Positions 24,341-33,287 of a stretch of DNA of 35,723 nucleotides are shown in pieces. Positions within the stretch are counted from its first letter, which is position 1. Every line of letters begins with the position of its first letter. Under the pieces are notes generated by a model, which saw only the letters and a program-made list of their open reading frames with translations, did no database searches and was not told the DNA's origin. Source of the stretch: Mycolicibacterium vaccae NBRC 14118 = CIP 105934 (GTDB lineage Bacteria; Actinomycetota; Actinomycetes; Mycobacteriales; Mycobacteriaceae); assembly GCF_001552715.1 (NCBI RefSeq), contig NZ_BCRS01000049.1:1-35723 (forward strand), written 5' to 3'. Both the position numbers and the translations under genes were made by a program.

Positions 24341-25665
24341 CAGCCACCTCCTCCGGGTGTCGGGACAGCGGGCGCAATCGTCGGCGCCGGTGTCGATGCC
24401 GCGTACGGTCCCGCGAAAACCTGCTCACTCGTGATCGGCTGCGACTGCGGCAACCACGGCGCCGCAGGGGGCGGGGGGGTCACCGGCAGCAGTGGCTCGG
24501 TCATCGGGGGCATCGGCGTTGCGGATCCCTCGGGTGTCGGCGGCAATGCCGTCTCCGGCGGAGGTGCGACGCCGATCTTCAACGGGTCGTACGAGTAGTT
24601 CAGGTAGTACGGATCACCGGGCGCCGGAATGAGTTTGGCGTTCTCGTCACCCCAACGGGTGCCCAGCAGCAACGTCTTCTTCAACCGCGGATAGGTCAGG
24701 TCGAAGGTGGCGTACAGGTTGATGTAGTCACCTCGGGTGATGCGGTCGGCGAACGTGGGTCCGTACGGGAACGCCGACGCCCACAGCACCGCGAGGTTCA
24801 GATCCGGCCCTACATCCGCCAGAGCACCGAGCACGGGGCCCAGGTTCTCCAGGTTCTCGATCAGATCATCGCCGGCGTCGTTGACCAGACCAGTGGCCGT
24901 ATCACCGAACTGACCGAGCTTCTCCAGCGCGGTGGTGAACTGGGGCCGCTCTTTGATCAGCACGTCGATGGCCGGCGGAATGTCCTTGAGCGCGCGGTCG
25001 ATCACGTCGCGTTGTCCGGCAAACGTGCCTGCCACCCGCCGCAGCTGCTGGATCGACGCCACGATGTTGTCGCGTTGTTCTTCCAGGACTCCGACGAAAT
25101 TGTCCAGCCGGGTGAGCAGCTCGCGCACCTCGGGTTCGCGACCGGACAGCGCGATGTTCATGTTGTGGATGATGTCGCCGATCTGCCCAAGCCCTCCCCC
25201 GTTGGCGACCGCCGACAACGACGACAGCGTCTGCTCGGTGGTCGGGTAGGTCGACGACGCGTTCAGCCCGATGGTGGAGCCCGGCTGTAACCGCCCCGCC
25301 GGCTCATCACCCACCGGCGGGTTCAGCGCCAGGTGCATCGAACCCAGCAGACTGGTCTGCCCCACCGTCGCTACCGCATTGGCCGGGATCACCACGTCGG
25401 GCTTGACCGAGATCTGCACGTCGGCATGCCAGTTTTGCACGGTCATCTTGCCGACGCTGCCGACGACGACGTCGTCGATCAAGACCGGCGAATTCGACTC
25501 CAGGGTTGCCACATTGGGGACTTGTACGTGATAGGTGACCGCGTCTGGACCGCGGCCCACCACGCCGGGGAGGGGCAGCGAGTTCACCCCCTGGAAGGCG
25601 CAACCCGACAGCGACAGCGCCAGGCTGCAGCCGACGACCGTCAACTGCTTCACACGGCGGATCAT
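24340..25665 (-). CDS. mceE: Mce-family lipoprotein E (LprK-like)
   Basis: A 441-aa Mce subunit and the only one with a lipobox: LSLSGC with lipidated Cys22 after a hydrophobic signal. The MCE domain follows at about 42-120 (VLIDDVVVGSVGKM), then the helical domain, then a Pro-rich tail from about 370. MceE lipoproteins anchor the importer assembly on the outer face of the membrane. The ATG at 25665 overlaps the mceD stop (ATGA), so longer in-frame starts are rejected. Confidence 0.95.
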   Translation of the reverse strand: MIRRVKQLTVVGCSLALSLSGCAFQGVNSLPLPGVVGRGPDAVTYHVQVPNVATLESNSPVLIDDVVVGSVGKMTVQNWHADVQISVKPDVVIPANAVATVGQTSLLGSMHLALNPPVGDEPAGRLQPGSTIGLNASSTYPTTEQTLSSLSAVANGGGLGQIGDIIHNMNIALSGREPEVRELLTRLDNFVGVLEEQRDNIVASIQQLRRVAGTFAGQRDVIDRALKDIPPAIDVLIKERPQFTTALEKLGQFGDTATGLVNDAGDDLIENLENLGPVLGALADVGPDLNLAVLWASAFPYGPTFADRITRGDYINLYATFDLTYPRLKKTLLLGTRWGDENAKLIPAPGDPYYLNYSYDPLKIGVAPPPETALPPTPEGSATPMPPMTEPLLPVTPPPPAAPWLPQSQPITSEQVFAGPYAASTPAPTIAPAVPTPGGGG

Positions 25666-27149
25666 GAGGGCGGCATCCCTTCTGCGGGCAGCAACGGCGC
25701 ATTCGGCGCGCCGCCAGGGCTTCCCTGGGGCGGTAGCAGCAAACCGTCGACAGTCGGCGGCTGAGGCTGAAGGTTGGAGATGATGTTCGGAGGCCCGGGA
25801 AGCGGCGCTCCTGGGAACAGCGCCGGCGACGGCGTCGCGGGCGCGTCCGAATCGGGTTGGTAGATCCCCGGCGGGCCCGGAGGGGCGTTCCACCCTGGTG
25901 GCGGTGGGATGTCCCCGGAGCCGGTGTAGGCAGACACCGTCGGTGGGATCTCTTGCGGATCGCCCGGTCCCGCGCCGCCGGGCGCGAGCTTGGGATCGGT
26001 GTAGATCAACCGATCCGGGTTGACCGCGGGGCGCAGGTAGGCGTTGATCGGGAACGGCAGGTTACCGAAGTTGGGCAAGCGCAGGGCGGGGCCCAGGTAC
26101 TGGGCACAGAGTTTGGCTGTTTCCGGAGCCGTGGTGTTCGCGACTCCGCCGATCAGACCGCACACGAACCAGACCGGGTTCGAGAAGTTCGACAGCGCGA
26201 AGGCGCCGGTGACCGAGCCGCCATTCGGGTAGTAGATGTTCTCGAAGTTCGCAATCGCATTGGGCGTGATGTGCAGAACGTTCTCGAATGCGAGTCGATT
26301 ATCCACGAGCACCTGCAGCACGCTGCCCAGGCTGCGGATCTGCTCGGAGGCCTGGTCACGGCTTCCCACCACGAAGCGCTGCACCTCACCGATCGCCACC
26401 GTCAGATCGGACAATGCGGCGTCCAGATCGGACCTGCTGTCGTTCACGACACTGGTCAGGCTCGCCAACCGGTTCTGGAACAGCACGATCTGTTCCTTGC
26501 TGTCGCGCAGCGCGGAGACGAAGACCTGGAGGTTCTTGATGATGTCGACGATGTTGCCGCTGCCTTCGGCGAATATCCGCGCGACGCCTGAAAGCTGGCT
26601 CAGTGTCTGGCGCAGCTTCTCGCCATTATCGCCCAGCGCGTTTGCGGCGCTGTCGACGAATCGAGACATCGACGTGCCGTCGGCTCCGGTTTGTGGACCC
26701 AGTTCGGTTGACAGACGCATCAACTGGTCTTTGACTTCGTCCCATTCGACGGGAACCGCGGTCCGGTCGGCCGAGATCACCGCGCCGTCTTCCATTGTGG
26801 GCCCCGCCCCGTTCCGGTAGGCCGGGGTGAGCTGAACATAACGTGCCGCGACGAGGTTCTGCGCGACGATCACCGCCTTGGCCCCAGCCGGGATAGGCAC
26901 CCCACGAGCAACTTTCAGGGTCATCCGAGTCTGGGTTCCGTCGGGTTCGATCCTGTCAATGGTGCCGACCTTCACGCCGGACACCCGTACTTCGTCACCC
27001 GGGTAGATCGCCGTCGCCGTCGGGAAGTACGCCGTGATGGTCTTCGGCGCGAAGAACACCTGCCGGACGAGGAACACTGCGCCGGCGATCAGCAGGATGG
27101 CCAGCAGGAGCGCCGTGCCGGCGACCAGGCGCTTACGGGTTGCCATCAT
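25662..27149 (-). CDS. mceD: Mce-family protein D (MceD)
   Basis: A 495-aa subunit of the Mce importer. N-terminal membrane anchor (about 8-30), MCE domain (about 37-115, with VRVSGVKVGTIDRI), helical tunnel region, then a very Pro/Gly-rich tail from about 395 that is probably disordered in the cell wall. Two adjacent Met codons (27149, 27146) can serve as start; both overlap the end of mceC by 14-17 bp, consistent with translational coupling. Position between C and the lipoprotein E supports the D assignment. Confidence 0.95.
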   Translation of the reverse strand: MMATRKRLVAGTALLLAILLIAGAVFLVRQVFFAPKTITAYFPTATAIYPGDEVRVSGVKVGTIDRIEPDGTQTRMTLKVARGVPIPAGAKAVIVAQNLVAARYVQLTPAYRNGAGPTMEDGAVISADRTAVPVEWDEVKDQLMRLSTELGPQTGADGTSMSRFVDSAANALGDNGEKLRQTLSQLSGVARIFAEGSGNIVDIIKNLQVFVSALRDSKEQIVLFQNRLASLTSVVNDSRSDLDAALSDLTVAIGEVQRFVVGSRDQASEQIRSLGSVLQVLVDNRLAFENVLHITPNAIANFENIYYPNGGSVTGAFALSNFSNPVWFVCGLIGGVANTTAPETAKLCAQYLGPALRLPNFGNLPFPINAYLRPAVNPDRLIYTDPKLAPGGAGPGDPQEIPPTVSAYTGSGDIPPPPGWNAPPGPPGIYQPDSDAPATPSPALFPGAPLPGPPNIISNLQPQPPTVDGLLLPPQGSPGGAPNAPLLPAEGMPPS

Positions 27150-28236
27150 CAGGGAGATCTCCAGGCTGCGGAATGCTGTTGACGGGGAACGGGATCTCTG
27201 CCCGCGGACCGGCGTTGTCCGGCGGTTGGCCCGCATCGACACCACGCCGGAAGCCGAACGCGTAATCGAGGAACGGCTCCAATATCTGGGCCGGCGAGAT
27301 GTTCGGGACGAGAGCGTTGTAATATGCGCCGTTCGAGACGATCTCACCCTGGGTCAGATAGTACTTTGCGGCGCCGGGCAGCATCTTTGCGAGGTTGTCC
27401 CGGTTTTTTTCCAACACCCTGGTCACGTTGTTGAGCCGCTCCAGCGCGGGGGCGAGCTCCTGCTCGTTGTCGCCGACCAACCCGGTCAATTCCTTGGACA
27501 CTGCCGAGATATTGGTCAGCAGACTGGTGATCGCGTACCGGCGCTGGTTCAGAACCGCCAGGAGATCGTTGGCGTTGAGGATCAACGTGTTGACCTGGCT
27601 GCTGCGCTCAGAGAAGACGGCGGTCACCTCGCCTGCCGTGCGCAGCAGCTCGGCCAGGCTCCCGTTACGGCTGTTCAGCGACTGCGACAACCGGGACAGT
27701 CCGTCGAAGGTCGGGCCCAGCTGTGGGGCGATCTGGTCCAGCGTCTGGGCTAGCGTGTCCAGCGACTGGTTCAGCGAATCGGTGTCCATGCCTGCGGTGT
27801 TCGCGGTCAGTTCACTGACCGCGTCCGTCAGCGAGTACGGCGACGATGTCCGGGTGGTGGGGATGGGCCGCTGTGAGTCGAGGGTGCCGCTGCCGTCGGA
27901 CTCCAGGGCCAACACGCGCTCGCCCAGCAGCGTGCCCGTCCGGATGTGCGCGCTGGTGTCGGATCCGAGAGCGTACTTGCCCTCAACCGTAAAACCGACG
28001 AGCGCATCTCCATTGTCGAGCTTGATGGATGACACCGAGCCAACCTTGATACCGGACACGGTCACATCGTTGCCGACGGTCAGCCCGCCGGCTTCGGTGA
28101 ACAGCGCCTGGTAACGCACGGCAGTGCCCCATGACAGTATGCGCTCGGGCTGCAGACCGACTGCGATGACAAGAATGATCAGAACGACACCGATGAAACC
28201 GGCCTTGATGAGCTCAGATCCGCGATACCTCAGCAT
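27133..28236 (-). CDS. mceC: Mce-family protein C (MceC)
   Basis: A 367-aa Mce importer subunit. Transmembrane anchor at about 10-28, MCE domain at about 42-118 (VTVSGIKVGSVSSI), followed by a long Leu/Asn/Ser-rich helical domain and a short Pro-rich end (PQPGDLPDD). Its ATG at 28236 directly abuts the mceB stop with no gap, and its end overlaps mceD. Confidence 0.95.
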   Translation of the reverse strand: MLRYRGSELIKAGFIGVVLIILVIAVGLQPERILSWGTAVRYQALFTEAGGLTVGNDVTVSGIKVGSVSSIKLDNGDALVGFTVEGKYALGSDTSAHIRTGTLLGERVLALESDGSGTLDSQRPIPTTRTSSPYSLTDAVSELTANTAGMDTDSLNQSLDTLAQTLDQIAPQLGPTFDGLSRLSQSLNSRNGSLAELLRTAGEVTAVFSERSSQVNTLILNANDLLAVLNQRRYAITSLLTNISAVSKELTGLVGDNEQELAPALERLNNVTRVLEKNRDNLAKMLPGAAKYYLTQGEIVSNGAYYNALVPNISPAQILEPFLDYAFGFRRGVDAGQPPDNAGPRAEIPFPVNSIPQPGDLPDDGNP

Positions 28237-29262
28237 CTACTCGTCCACGCACCTTCCGGTCTCTTGCTTGATCCAGGGGAAGACCACGGTGCGTCCTTCT
28301 AGGTCGCTGGCTCGGAACGTGATTCCGCAGATGTAGTACGGGAACCACGCGCCGTACGAACCCACCCGCGCGAGCTTGCGGTAGATCTCGGGCAAGCGCT
28401 GGATCGTGGCGTCGAGGCGGTCGAGGTCGTTGTCCACCAGCGGTGCCAGCCTGTTGAGTTCATCGACGGTCCCGGCCAGCGGGGCACGTCCACGGCTGAG
28501 GAGGTCGGCCATCGAGGCCGTGCCGTTGTCGAGCGCCTCGATGGCTGTCCCGATTGGATCCCGGTCCGAAGCCAGTCCGCTGACCAGTTGCTCCATTTTA
28601 TCGATGGCGCCGGAGAACTCGTCACTATCCTCGGCGAGGGTGTCCAGCACCGTTCGCAGGTCGACGATGAGCTCCTCGATCACCTGGTTGTTGTCGGCCA
28701 GGGTGCTCGTGAACGACGACGTCTTCGAAAACAGGGATTCGATCGTGCCGCCCTGCCCCTGAAGGATCTGCACCAGAGAAGATGTCAGCGCGTTGACATC
28801 CTCGGGGTTGAGGCCTTGGATCACGGGTTTGAGCCCGCCGAGCAGCAGGTCCAGGTCGAGCGCAGGCGCCGTGCGTGACTGCGGGATCTGAGCGCCCGCA
28901 GGCACGATCTGTGTGGAGTCCGGCGTGTCGACCAGCTCAAGGTATCGATCCCCGACGAGGTTGAGGTAGCGGATCGCGGCTTGGGTGCCGGTGGTCAGCA
29001 CAGTGTGACGGTCGGCGTCAAAGGTGACCAGGACATTCCTGTCGGGTTGCAGCTCCACGTCTTTGACCGTGCCGACCCGGATGCCGGCGATGCGGACCGT
29101 ATCGCCGCTCTTCAACCGTGACGCGTCCTTGAACACGGCCGAGTACGTGTGGGCCGCACCGGTTCTGGTGTCGCTGAACACAAGGAACAGGAACGCGGTC
29201 AGCACCGTCATGACGAGTCCGAACGCGACGAACTTGAGCAGCGTCGCAGTGGAGCGGGTCAT
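28237..29262 (-). CDS. mceB: Mce-family protein B (MceB)
   Basis: A 341-aa Mce importer subunit. Membrane anchor at about 9-30, MCE domain about 38-112 (VRIAGIRVGTVKDVEL), helical region, and a compact C-terminus with two Cys (YYICG, GRCVDE) but no long Pro-rich tail. The ATG at 29262 overlaps the mceA stop (ATGA). Confidence 0.95.
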   Translation of the reverse strand: MTRSTATLLKFVAFGLVMTVLTAFLFLVFSDTRTGAAHTYSAVFKDASRLKSGDTVRIAGIRVGTVKDVELQPDRNVLVTFDADRHTVLTTGTQAAIRYLNLVGDRYLELVDTPDSTQIVPAGAQIPQSRTAPALDLDLLLGGLKPVIQGLNPEDVNALTSSLVQILQGQGGTIESLFSKTSSFTSTLADNNQVIEELIVDLRTVLDTLAEDSDEFSGAIDKMEQLVSGLASDRDPIGTAIEALDNGTASMADLLSRGRAPLAGTVDELNRLAPLVDNDLDRLDATIQRLPEIYRKLARVGSYGAWFPYYICGITFRASDLEGRTVVFPWIKQETGRCVDE

Positions 29263-30452
29263 CCGGGCATTCCGATCTGTGCGGTGTTGCGGGGTGGGCC
29301 GTCAAGCGGGCCGAACAGCCAGTTCTTCAATCCTTCGGAGTTGAGCAGGATTCCGGAGTTGCCGTACTGAGCCGGGTTGGATCCGACGTCGGCCACGAGC
29401 AACGGTGGCACGAACTCTGCAGGCATCTCGGGTAGACCCAGCTCTTCGCAGTAGTCCGCACCGCCGCTGGAGGCCGCCACCTTGGGCAGGTCGCGGGGAT
29501 ACCGGTACCGCTCCACGCCCAGCGTCAGGCCGGCCGAAACCATGACGCCGGAGAACTGTGGCGCTGACCTCGCGAACGGCACCAGGCCGCCGATACCGCA
29601 CCACAGCGACCTGCGGTACGAGTGCAGCAGCTCGGTGGTCGGCACCAACACATCCAGCGCGTCGGTCAATGCCTTGCGGTTGCCGCCGACCACCTCGTTG
29701 CCCAGATCGGCCAAACCGATTGAACTGACCAGGAATCGGTCCAGGTTGTCCTGCTCCTCGACGATCGAGTTGCTCAACGTGGCGGCATTGTCGAACGTCG
29801 AGAGCAGATCGGGGGCTGCATCGGCGTAGGCGGTGAACGCAGGAACGGCGTTCTCGATGTCGCTAGCGAGATTCGGCAGGCTGGGTTCCAGCTTGGCCAG
29901 CATCGCGTTGAAGTCCGACATGGTCCGGCCGAACTTCTCGCCGCGGCCGTTGAACGCATGGGAGATCGCGCCGAGAGTCTCGTTGAGCTTGACGGGATCG
30001 ACCTTGTCGAGCACCTGGACCAGGGCCTGGAAAACCGTGTTGACCTCGACGGTCACGTGATCCCCCTGAAGAACCTGTCCCTTCTGCAGTGCGCCTGCCG
30101 GCTTATCCGGGGCTTCGAGCTGGACGTACTTGGCGCCGAAGACGGTCGACGAGACGATGCCGACCTGAACGTTGGACGGGATCAGGTGCATCTGAGAGGG
30201 GTCCATGTCGAGCTGGAGCGCGGCGGTGCCGTCCCGGCGGTACTCGATGGCCTTGACGGAGCCGACCTGCACGCCGCGCATCTTGACCTTGGCATCTGGG
30301 TTCATCACCAGGCCGGCGCGGTTCGAGATGACAGTCACCGGAACGGTTTCGGTGAACTTGCCCGCGAACAGCCCGATCGAGACCGCCAGGACGACGAGCA
30401 GTGCGACGACCAGTCCGAGGCCGGCGAGCGGCCGTACCAGATTTCTACTCAA
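29259..30452 (-). CDS. mceA: Mce-family protein A (MceA), TTG start
   Basis: A 397-aa first Mce subunit. Membrane anchor about 9-31, MCE domain about 36-112 (VKMRGVQVGSVKAIEYR), helical tunnel region, and a C-terminal segment with two Cys (LWCGIG, DYCEEL). The start is TTG at 30452: it gives the normal basic-then-hydrophobic N-terminus, is preceded by AGGGAG at suitable spacing, and lies 9 bp after the yrbEB stop. No ATG/GTG fits better. In the Mce system it forms hexamer-like assemblies with B-F above the YrbE permeases. Confidence 0.94.
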   Translation of the reverse strand: MSRNLVRPLAGLGLVVALLVVLAVSIGLFAGKFTETVPVTVISNRAGLVMNPDAKVKMRGVQVGSVKAIEYRRDGTAALQLDMDPSQMHLIPSNVQVGIVSSTVFGAKYVQLEAPDKPAGALQKGQVLQGDHVTVEVNTVFQALVQVLDKVDPVKLNETLGAISHAFNGRGEKFGRTMSDFNAMLAKLEPSLPNLASDIENAVPAFTAYADAAPDLLSTFDNAATLSNSIVEEQDNLDRFLVSSIGLADLGNEVVGGNRKALTDALDVLVPTTELLHSYRRSLWCGIGGLVPFARSAPQFSGVMVSAGLTLGVERYRYPRDLPKVAASSGGADYCEELGLPEMPAEFVPPLLVADVGSNPAQYGNSGILLNSEGLKNWLFGPLDGPPRNTAQIGMPG

Positions 30453-30461
30453 CTCGTCTCC

Positions 30462-31319
30462 CTAGCCTGACAGGTTGAAGTTGCCGTTGGCGCCGTAGAT
30501 CGCCAGTGACACCAACAGGGTCACCGACACAACCACTACGAGCGAGGTACGTACAGCGTTGCCCACAGCAGCTCCCACACCCGAAGGTCCGCCGGAGGCG
30601 AAGAAACCGAAGTAGGTGTGCACCAACAGGATCGCTACCGCCATCAACACCGCCTGCAGGAATGACCACAACAGGTCGATCGGATTGAGGAACGTGTCGA
30701 AATAATGGTCGTAGAGCCCGCCGGACTGACCGAACAGCACGACCGTGGTGAACTGCGAAGCCAGGAACGACAGGATCACCGCAATCGAGTACAGCGGCGT
30801 GATCGCCACCATGCCCGCCACGATGCGCGTGGACACCAGATACTGCACCGGCGGAATTCCCATCGACTCCAACGCGTCGATCTCCTCGTTGATCCGCATC
30901 GCACCCAACTGCGCGGTAACACCGGCACCGAACGTCGCGGCGAGGCCGATGCCGGCCACCACGGGCGCGGCGATGCGCACGTTGATGAACGCGGCCAGGA
31001 ATCCCGTCAGCGCCTCGATACCGATGTTGCCCAGCGAGGAGTAGCCCTGGATCGCCAGCGTTCCGCCCGCGGCCAAGGTGAGGAATCCGACGATCACCAC
31101 GGTGCCGCCGATCATCGCCAACGTGCCTGCGCCCATGGAGATCTCGGCGATCAGTCGGATGATCTCCTTACGGAAGTGCACGGCGGCATGCGGCACACCC
31201 GCCAGTGCGCGACCGTAGAACAACGTGTGGTCGCCGATGCGCGAGAGCAATGCCACCGGCCGCCCCGCGTAGTTGACAAGGCGCGGAAACCGCGACCGTA
31301 AGATCGTTGTAGCGCTCAT
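30462..31319 (-). CDS. yrbEB: YrbE/MlaE-family permease B
   Basis: A 285-aa integral membrane permease with five to six hydrophobic segments. It contains the MlaE-family cytoplasmic motif GAMRINEEIDALESMGIPPV (about 139-158), which contacts the ATPase (MceG/Mkl, encoded elsewhere). With YrbEA it forms the membrane channel beneath the Mce proteins. ATG at 31319 is 5 bp after the yrbEA stop. Good family match in length and motif. Confidence 0.96.
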   Translation of the reverse strand: MSATTILRSRFPRLVNYAGRPVALLSRIGDHTLFYGRALAGVPHAAVHFRKEIIRLIAEISMGAGTLAMIGGTVVIVGFLTLAAGGTLAIQGYSSLGNIGIEALTGFLAAFINVRIAAPVVAGIGLAATFGAGVTAQLGAMRINEEIDALESMGIPPVQYLVSTRIVAGMVAITPLYSIAVILSFLASQFTTVVLFGQSGGLYDHYFDTFLNPIDLLWSFLQAVLMAVAILLVHTYFGFFASGGPSGVGAAVGNAVRTSLVVVVSVTLLVSLAIYGANGNFNLSG

Positions 31320-31324
31320 GCCCG

Positions 31325-32134
31325 CTATCCCGTCGTCATCCGGATGCCGATGGCGGTGACCACCACGTTGATGACGAACAGCGCCATGAAGGCGTACACC
31401 ACGGTCTCGTTCACCGCGTTACCCACGGCTTTGGCGCCGCCCCCGCTGATGGTCAATCCGCGGTAGCAGGCCACCAGTCCTGCAATCAGGCCGAACAAGG
31501 CGGCCTTGATGCAGGAGATGATGACCTCGGGCACCCCGGTCAGCAGGGTGATGCCTGCGGCGAACGCGCCGGGGTTGACGTCCTGGACGAAAACGGAGAA
31601 GAAGTAGCCACCGAGTATCCCGATGATCACCACCAGGCTGTTGAGCAATAGGGCCACCAGACCGGAGGCCAACATCCGCGGCGTCACCAGACGCTGCACC
31701 GGATCGATGCCGAGCACCTCCATCGCGTCGATCTCCTCGCGGATCGTGCGCGAGCCCAGGTCGGCACACATCGCGGTCGCACCCGCCCCGGCGACGATCA
31801 GCACCGTGACCATCGGACCGACCTGAGTAACCGCCCCGAACGCCGCTCCTGCCCCGGACAGGTCGGCCGCGCCGAGTTCGCGCAACAGGATGTTGAGCGT
31901 GAAGCTGACCAGGACGGTGAACGGAATCGCGACCAGCAGGGTCGGCGCCATCGACACCCTCGCCACGAACCACGACTGCTCCAGAAACTCGCGCCACTGG
32001 AAGGGGCGCCGGAAGACGTTACGCACCGCATCCGACGACATCGCAAAGAATCCACCGACTGCCTGCATGGCTCCCGACAGCCCGTTCGGCAGCGAGATCC
32101 CCGTCGACCAGCGCTCCGGCCCCTTAACCGACAC
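31325..32134 (-). CDS. yrbEA: YrbE/MlaE-family permease A
   Basis: A 269-aa permease paralogous to YrbEB, with the motif SRTIREEIDAMEVLGIDPVQ (about 128-147) and five to six membrane segments. The start chosen is GTG at 32134, preceded by GGAGGG 7 nt upstream; it overlaps the end of the thiolase gene by 11 bp. That overlap makes the importer genes part of the same translationally coupled operon as the thiolase, HMGS-like and CoA-transferase genes, which is the notable feature of this locus. Confidence 0.95.
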   Translation of the reverse strand: MSVKGPERWSTGISLPNGLSGAMQAVGGFFAMSSDAVRNVFRRPFQWREFLEQSWFVARVSMAPTLLVAIPFTVLVSFTLNILLRELGAADLSGAGAAFGAVTQVGPMVTVLIVAGAGATAMCADLGSRTIREEIDAMEVLGIDPVQRLVTPRMLASGLVALLLNSLVVIIGILGGYFFSVFVQDVNPGAFAAGITLLTGVPEVIISCIKAALFGLIAGLVACYRGLTISGGGAKAVGNAVNETVVYAFMALFVINVVVTAIGIRMTTG

Positions 32135-33287
32135 CAGAACCCTCCAGGATTGTCACAGCCGATACCGCCGTCGGCCCGCCGACGGTGTGTGCCAGCGCGA
32201 TTCGCGCACCGTCGACCTGGTTGACCGCCTCCCCACGCAGTTGGGCGAACAGTTCGACGCACTGCGCGACCCCCGTCGCGCCCGGCGGGTGACCCTTGGC
32301 CTTGAGCCCGCCGCTCGGGTTGACCGGCAGCGCACCCCCGATGCTGGTCACCTCGGCCTCCAGAAGCTTGTAGCCACCGAACCTCTCGGCGAAGCCGAGA
32401 TCCTCATAGCTCATCAGCTCGATCCCGGTCAGGAAGTCGTAGACCTCGGCGACGTCCACGTCGGCCGGCGACCTGCCCGCCATCGTGTAGGCCTGCTTCG
32501 CCGCCCGGGTGGTCGCCGGGAACGTGGTCATGTCGGCCTTGTGCTGGTGCATCACCGAATCAAGACCGAGGCCGACACCGCTGAGCCAAACCGGCCGGTC
32601 GGTGAATCGATCGACCACGTCCTCCGCGGCGATCACGAGTGCCGCAGCACCGTCGCTCTGGGGTGCGCAATCGTACAACCGGAACGGGGTCACCACCGTT
32701 GGTGCGTTCAGAGCCTGCTCCATCGTGATCTCAAAGCGCAGTCGCGCCTTGGGGTTGTTCACTCCATGTCGGTGGTTCTTGACCGCCACCATGGCTAAGT
32801 GTTCTTCAGTTGCCGGGGATTCGTGGAGATATCGGCAAACATGTAGCGCGAATCCCGCGGGGGCCACGAGACCGAGCGGATAATCCCAGGCCATGTCACG
32901 TGCCATGGCCTCCCATTCCCACAGCATCTCCGCGCTGGTGGTGTCCCGCAGCTTGTCCGCGCCCATCACCAGCGCCACGTCATAGGCTCCCGAACCCACT
33001 GCGAAGAGGGCGTTGCGGATCGTGTCATGGCCCGTGGCACAGGAGTTCTCGACCCGGGTCACCGGCAGATCGGGAGCGCCCAGCGTGTCGGCCAGGATTC
33101 CGGACGGGAAGCCGTCCGCGGTGCCCATCGTGCCGATCCACGCGGCCTGCAGGTCCGACTTCGACAGCCCTTTGTCCACCGTGGCAGCGCACGCCGAGAA
33201 AGCCATCGGCAGCAGGTCCTTGATACCGAGCGCGAAGTGCTCGGCAAACGGCGTCATCCCGGCGCCAACGATCGCGACCCTCCTCAC
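32124..33287 (-). CDS. SCP2-type thiolase (acetyl-CoA acetyltransferase-like)
   Basis: A 387-aa thiolase-fold enzyme that would cleave or form a C-C bond in a 3-ketoacyl-CoA. Catalytic residues are intact for the SCP2/Ltp branch: Cys83 in ENSCATG, His333 in KGHPPGATG, and His367 in AHTVGG in place of the C-terminal Cys of classical thiolases. The GTG at 33287 overlaps the upstream HMGS-like/OB fusion stop (GTGA), has GGGGAG upstream and starts at the conserved RVAIVGAGMTPF; the longer frame to 33656 is rejected. The upstream fusion carries an OB fold and probably forms a complex with it. Confidence 0.9.
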   Translation of the reverse strand: MRRVAIVGAGMTPFAEHFALGIKDLLPMAFSACAATVDKGLSKSDLQAAWIGTMGTADGFPSGILADTLGAPDLPVTRVENSCATGHDTIRNALFAVGSGAYDVALVMGADKLRDTTSAEMLWEWEAMARDMAWDYPLGLVAPAGFALHVCRYLHESPATEEHLAMVAVKNHRHGVNNPKARLRFEITMEQALNAPTVVTPFRLYDCAPQSDGAAALVIAAEDVVDRFTDRPVWLSGVGLGLDSVMHQHKADMTTFPATTRAAKQAYTMAGRSPADVDVAEVYDFLTGIELMSYEDLGFAERFGGYKLLEAEVTSIGGALPVNPSGGLKAKGHPPGATGVAQCVELFAQLRGEAVNQVDGARIALAHTVGGPTAVSAVTILEGSGVG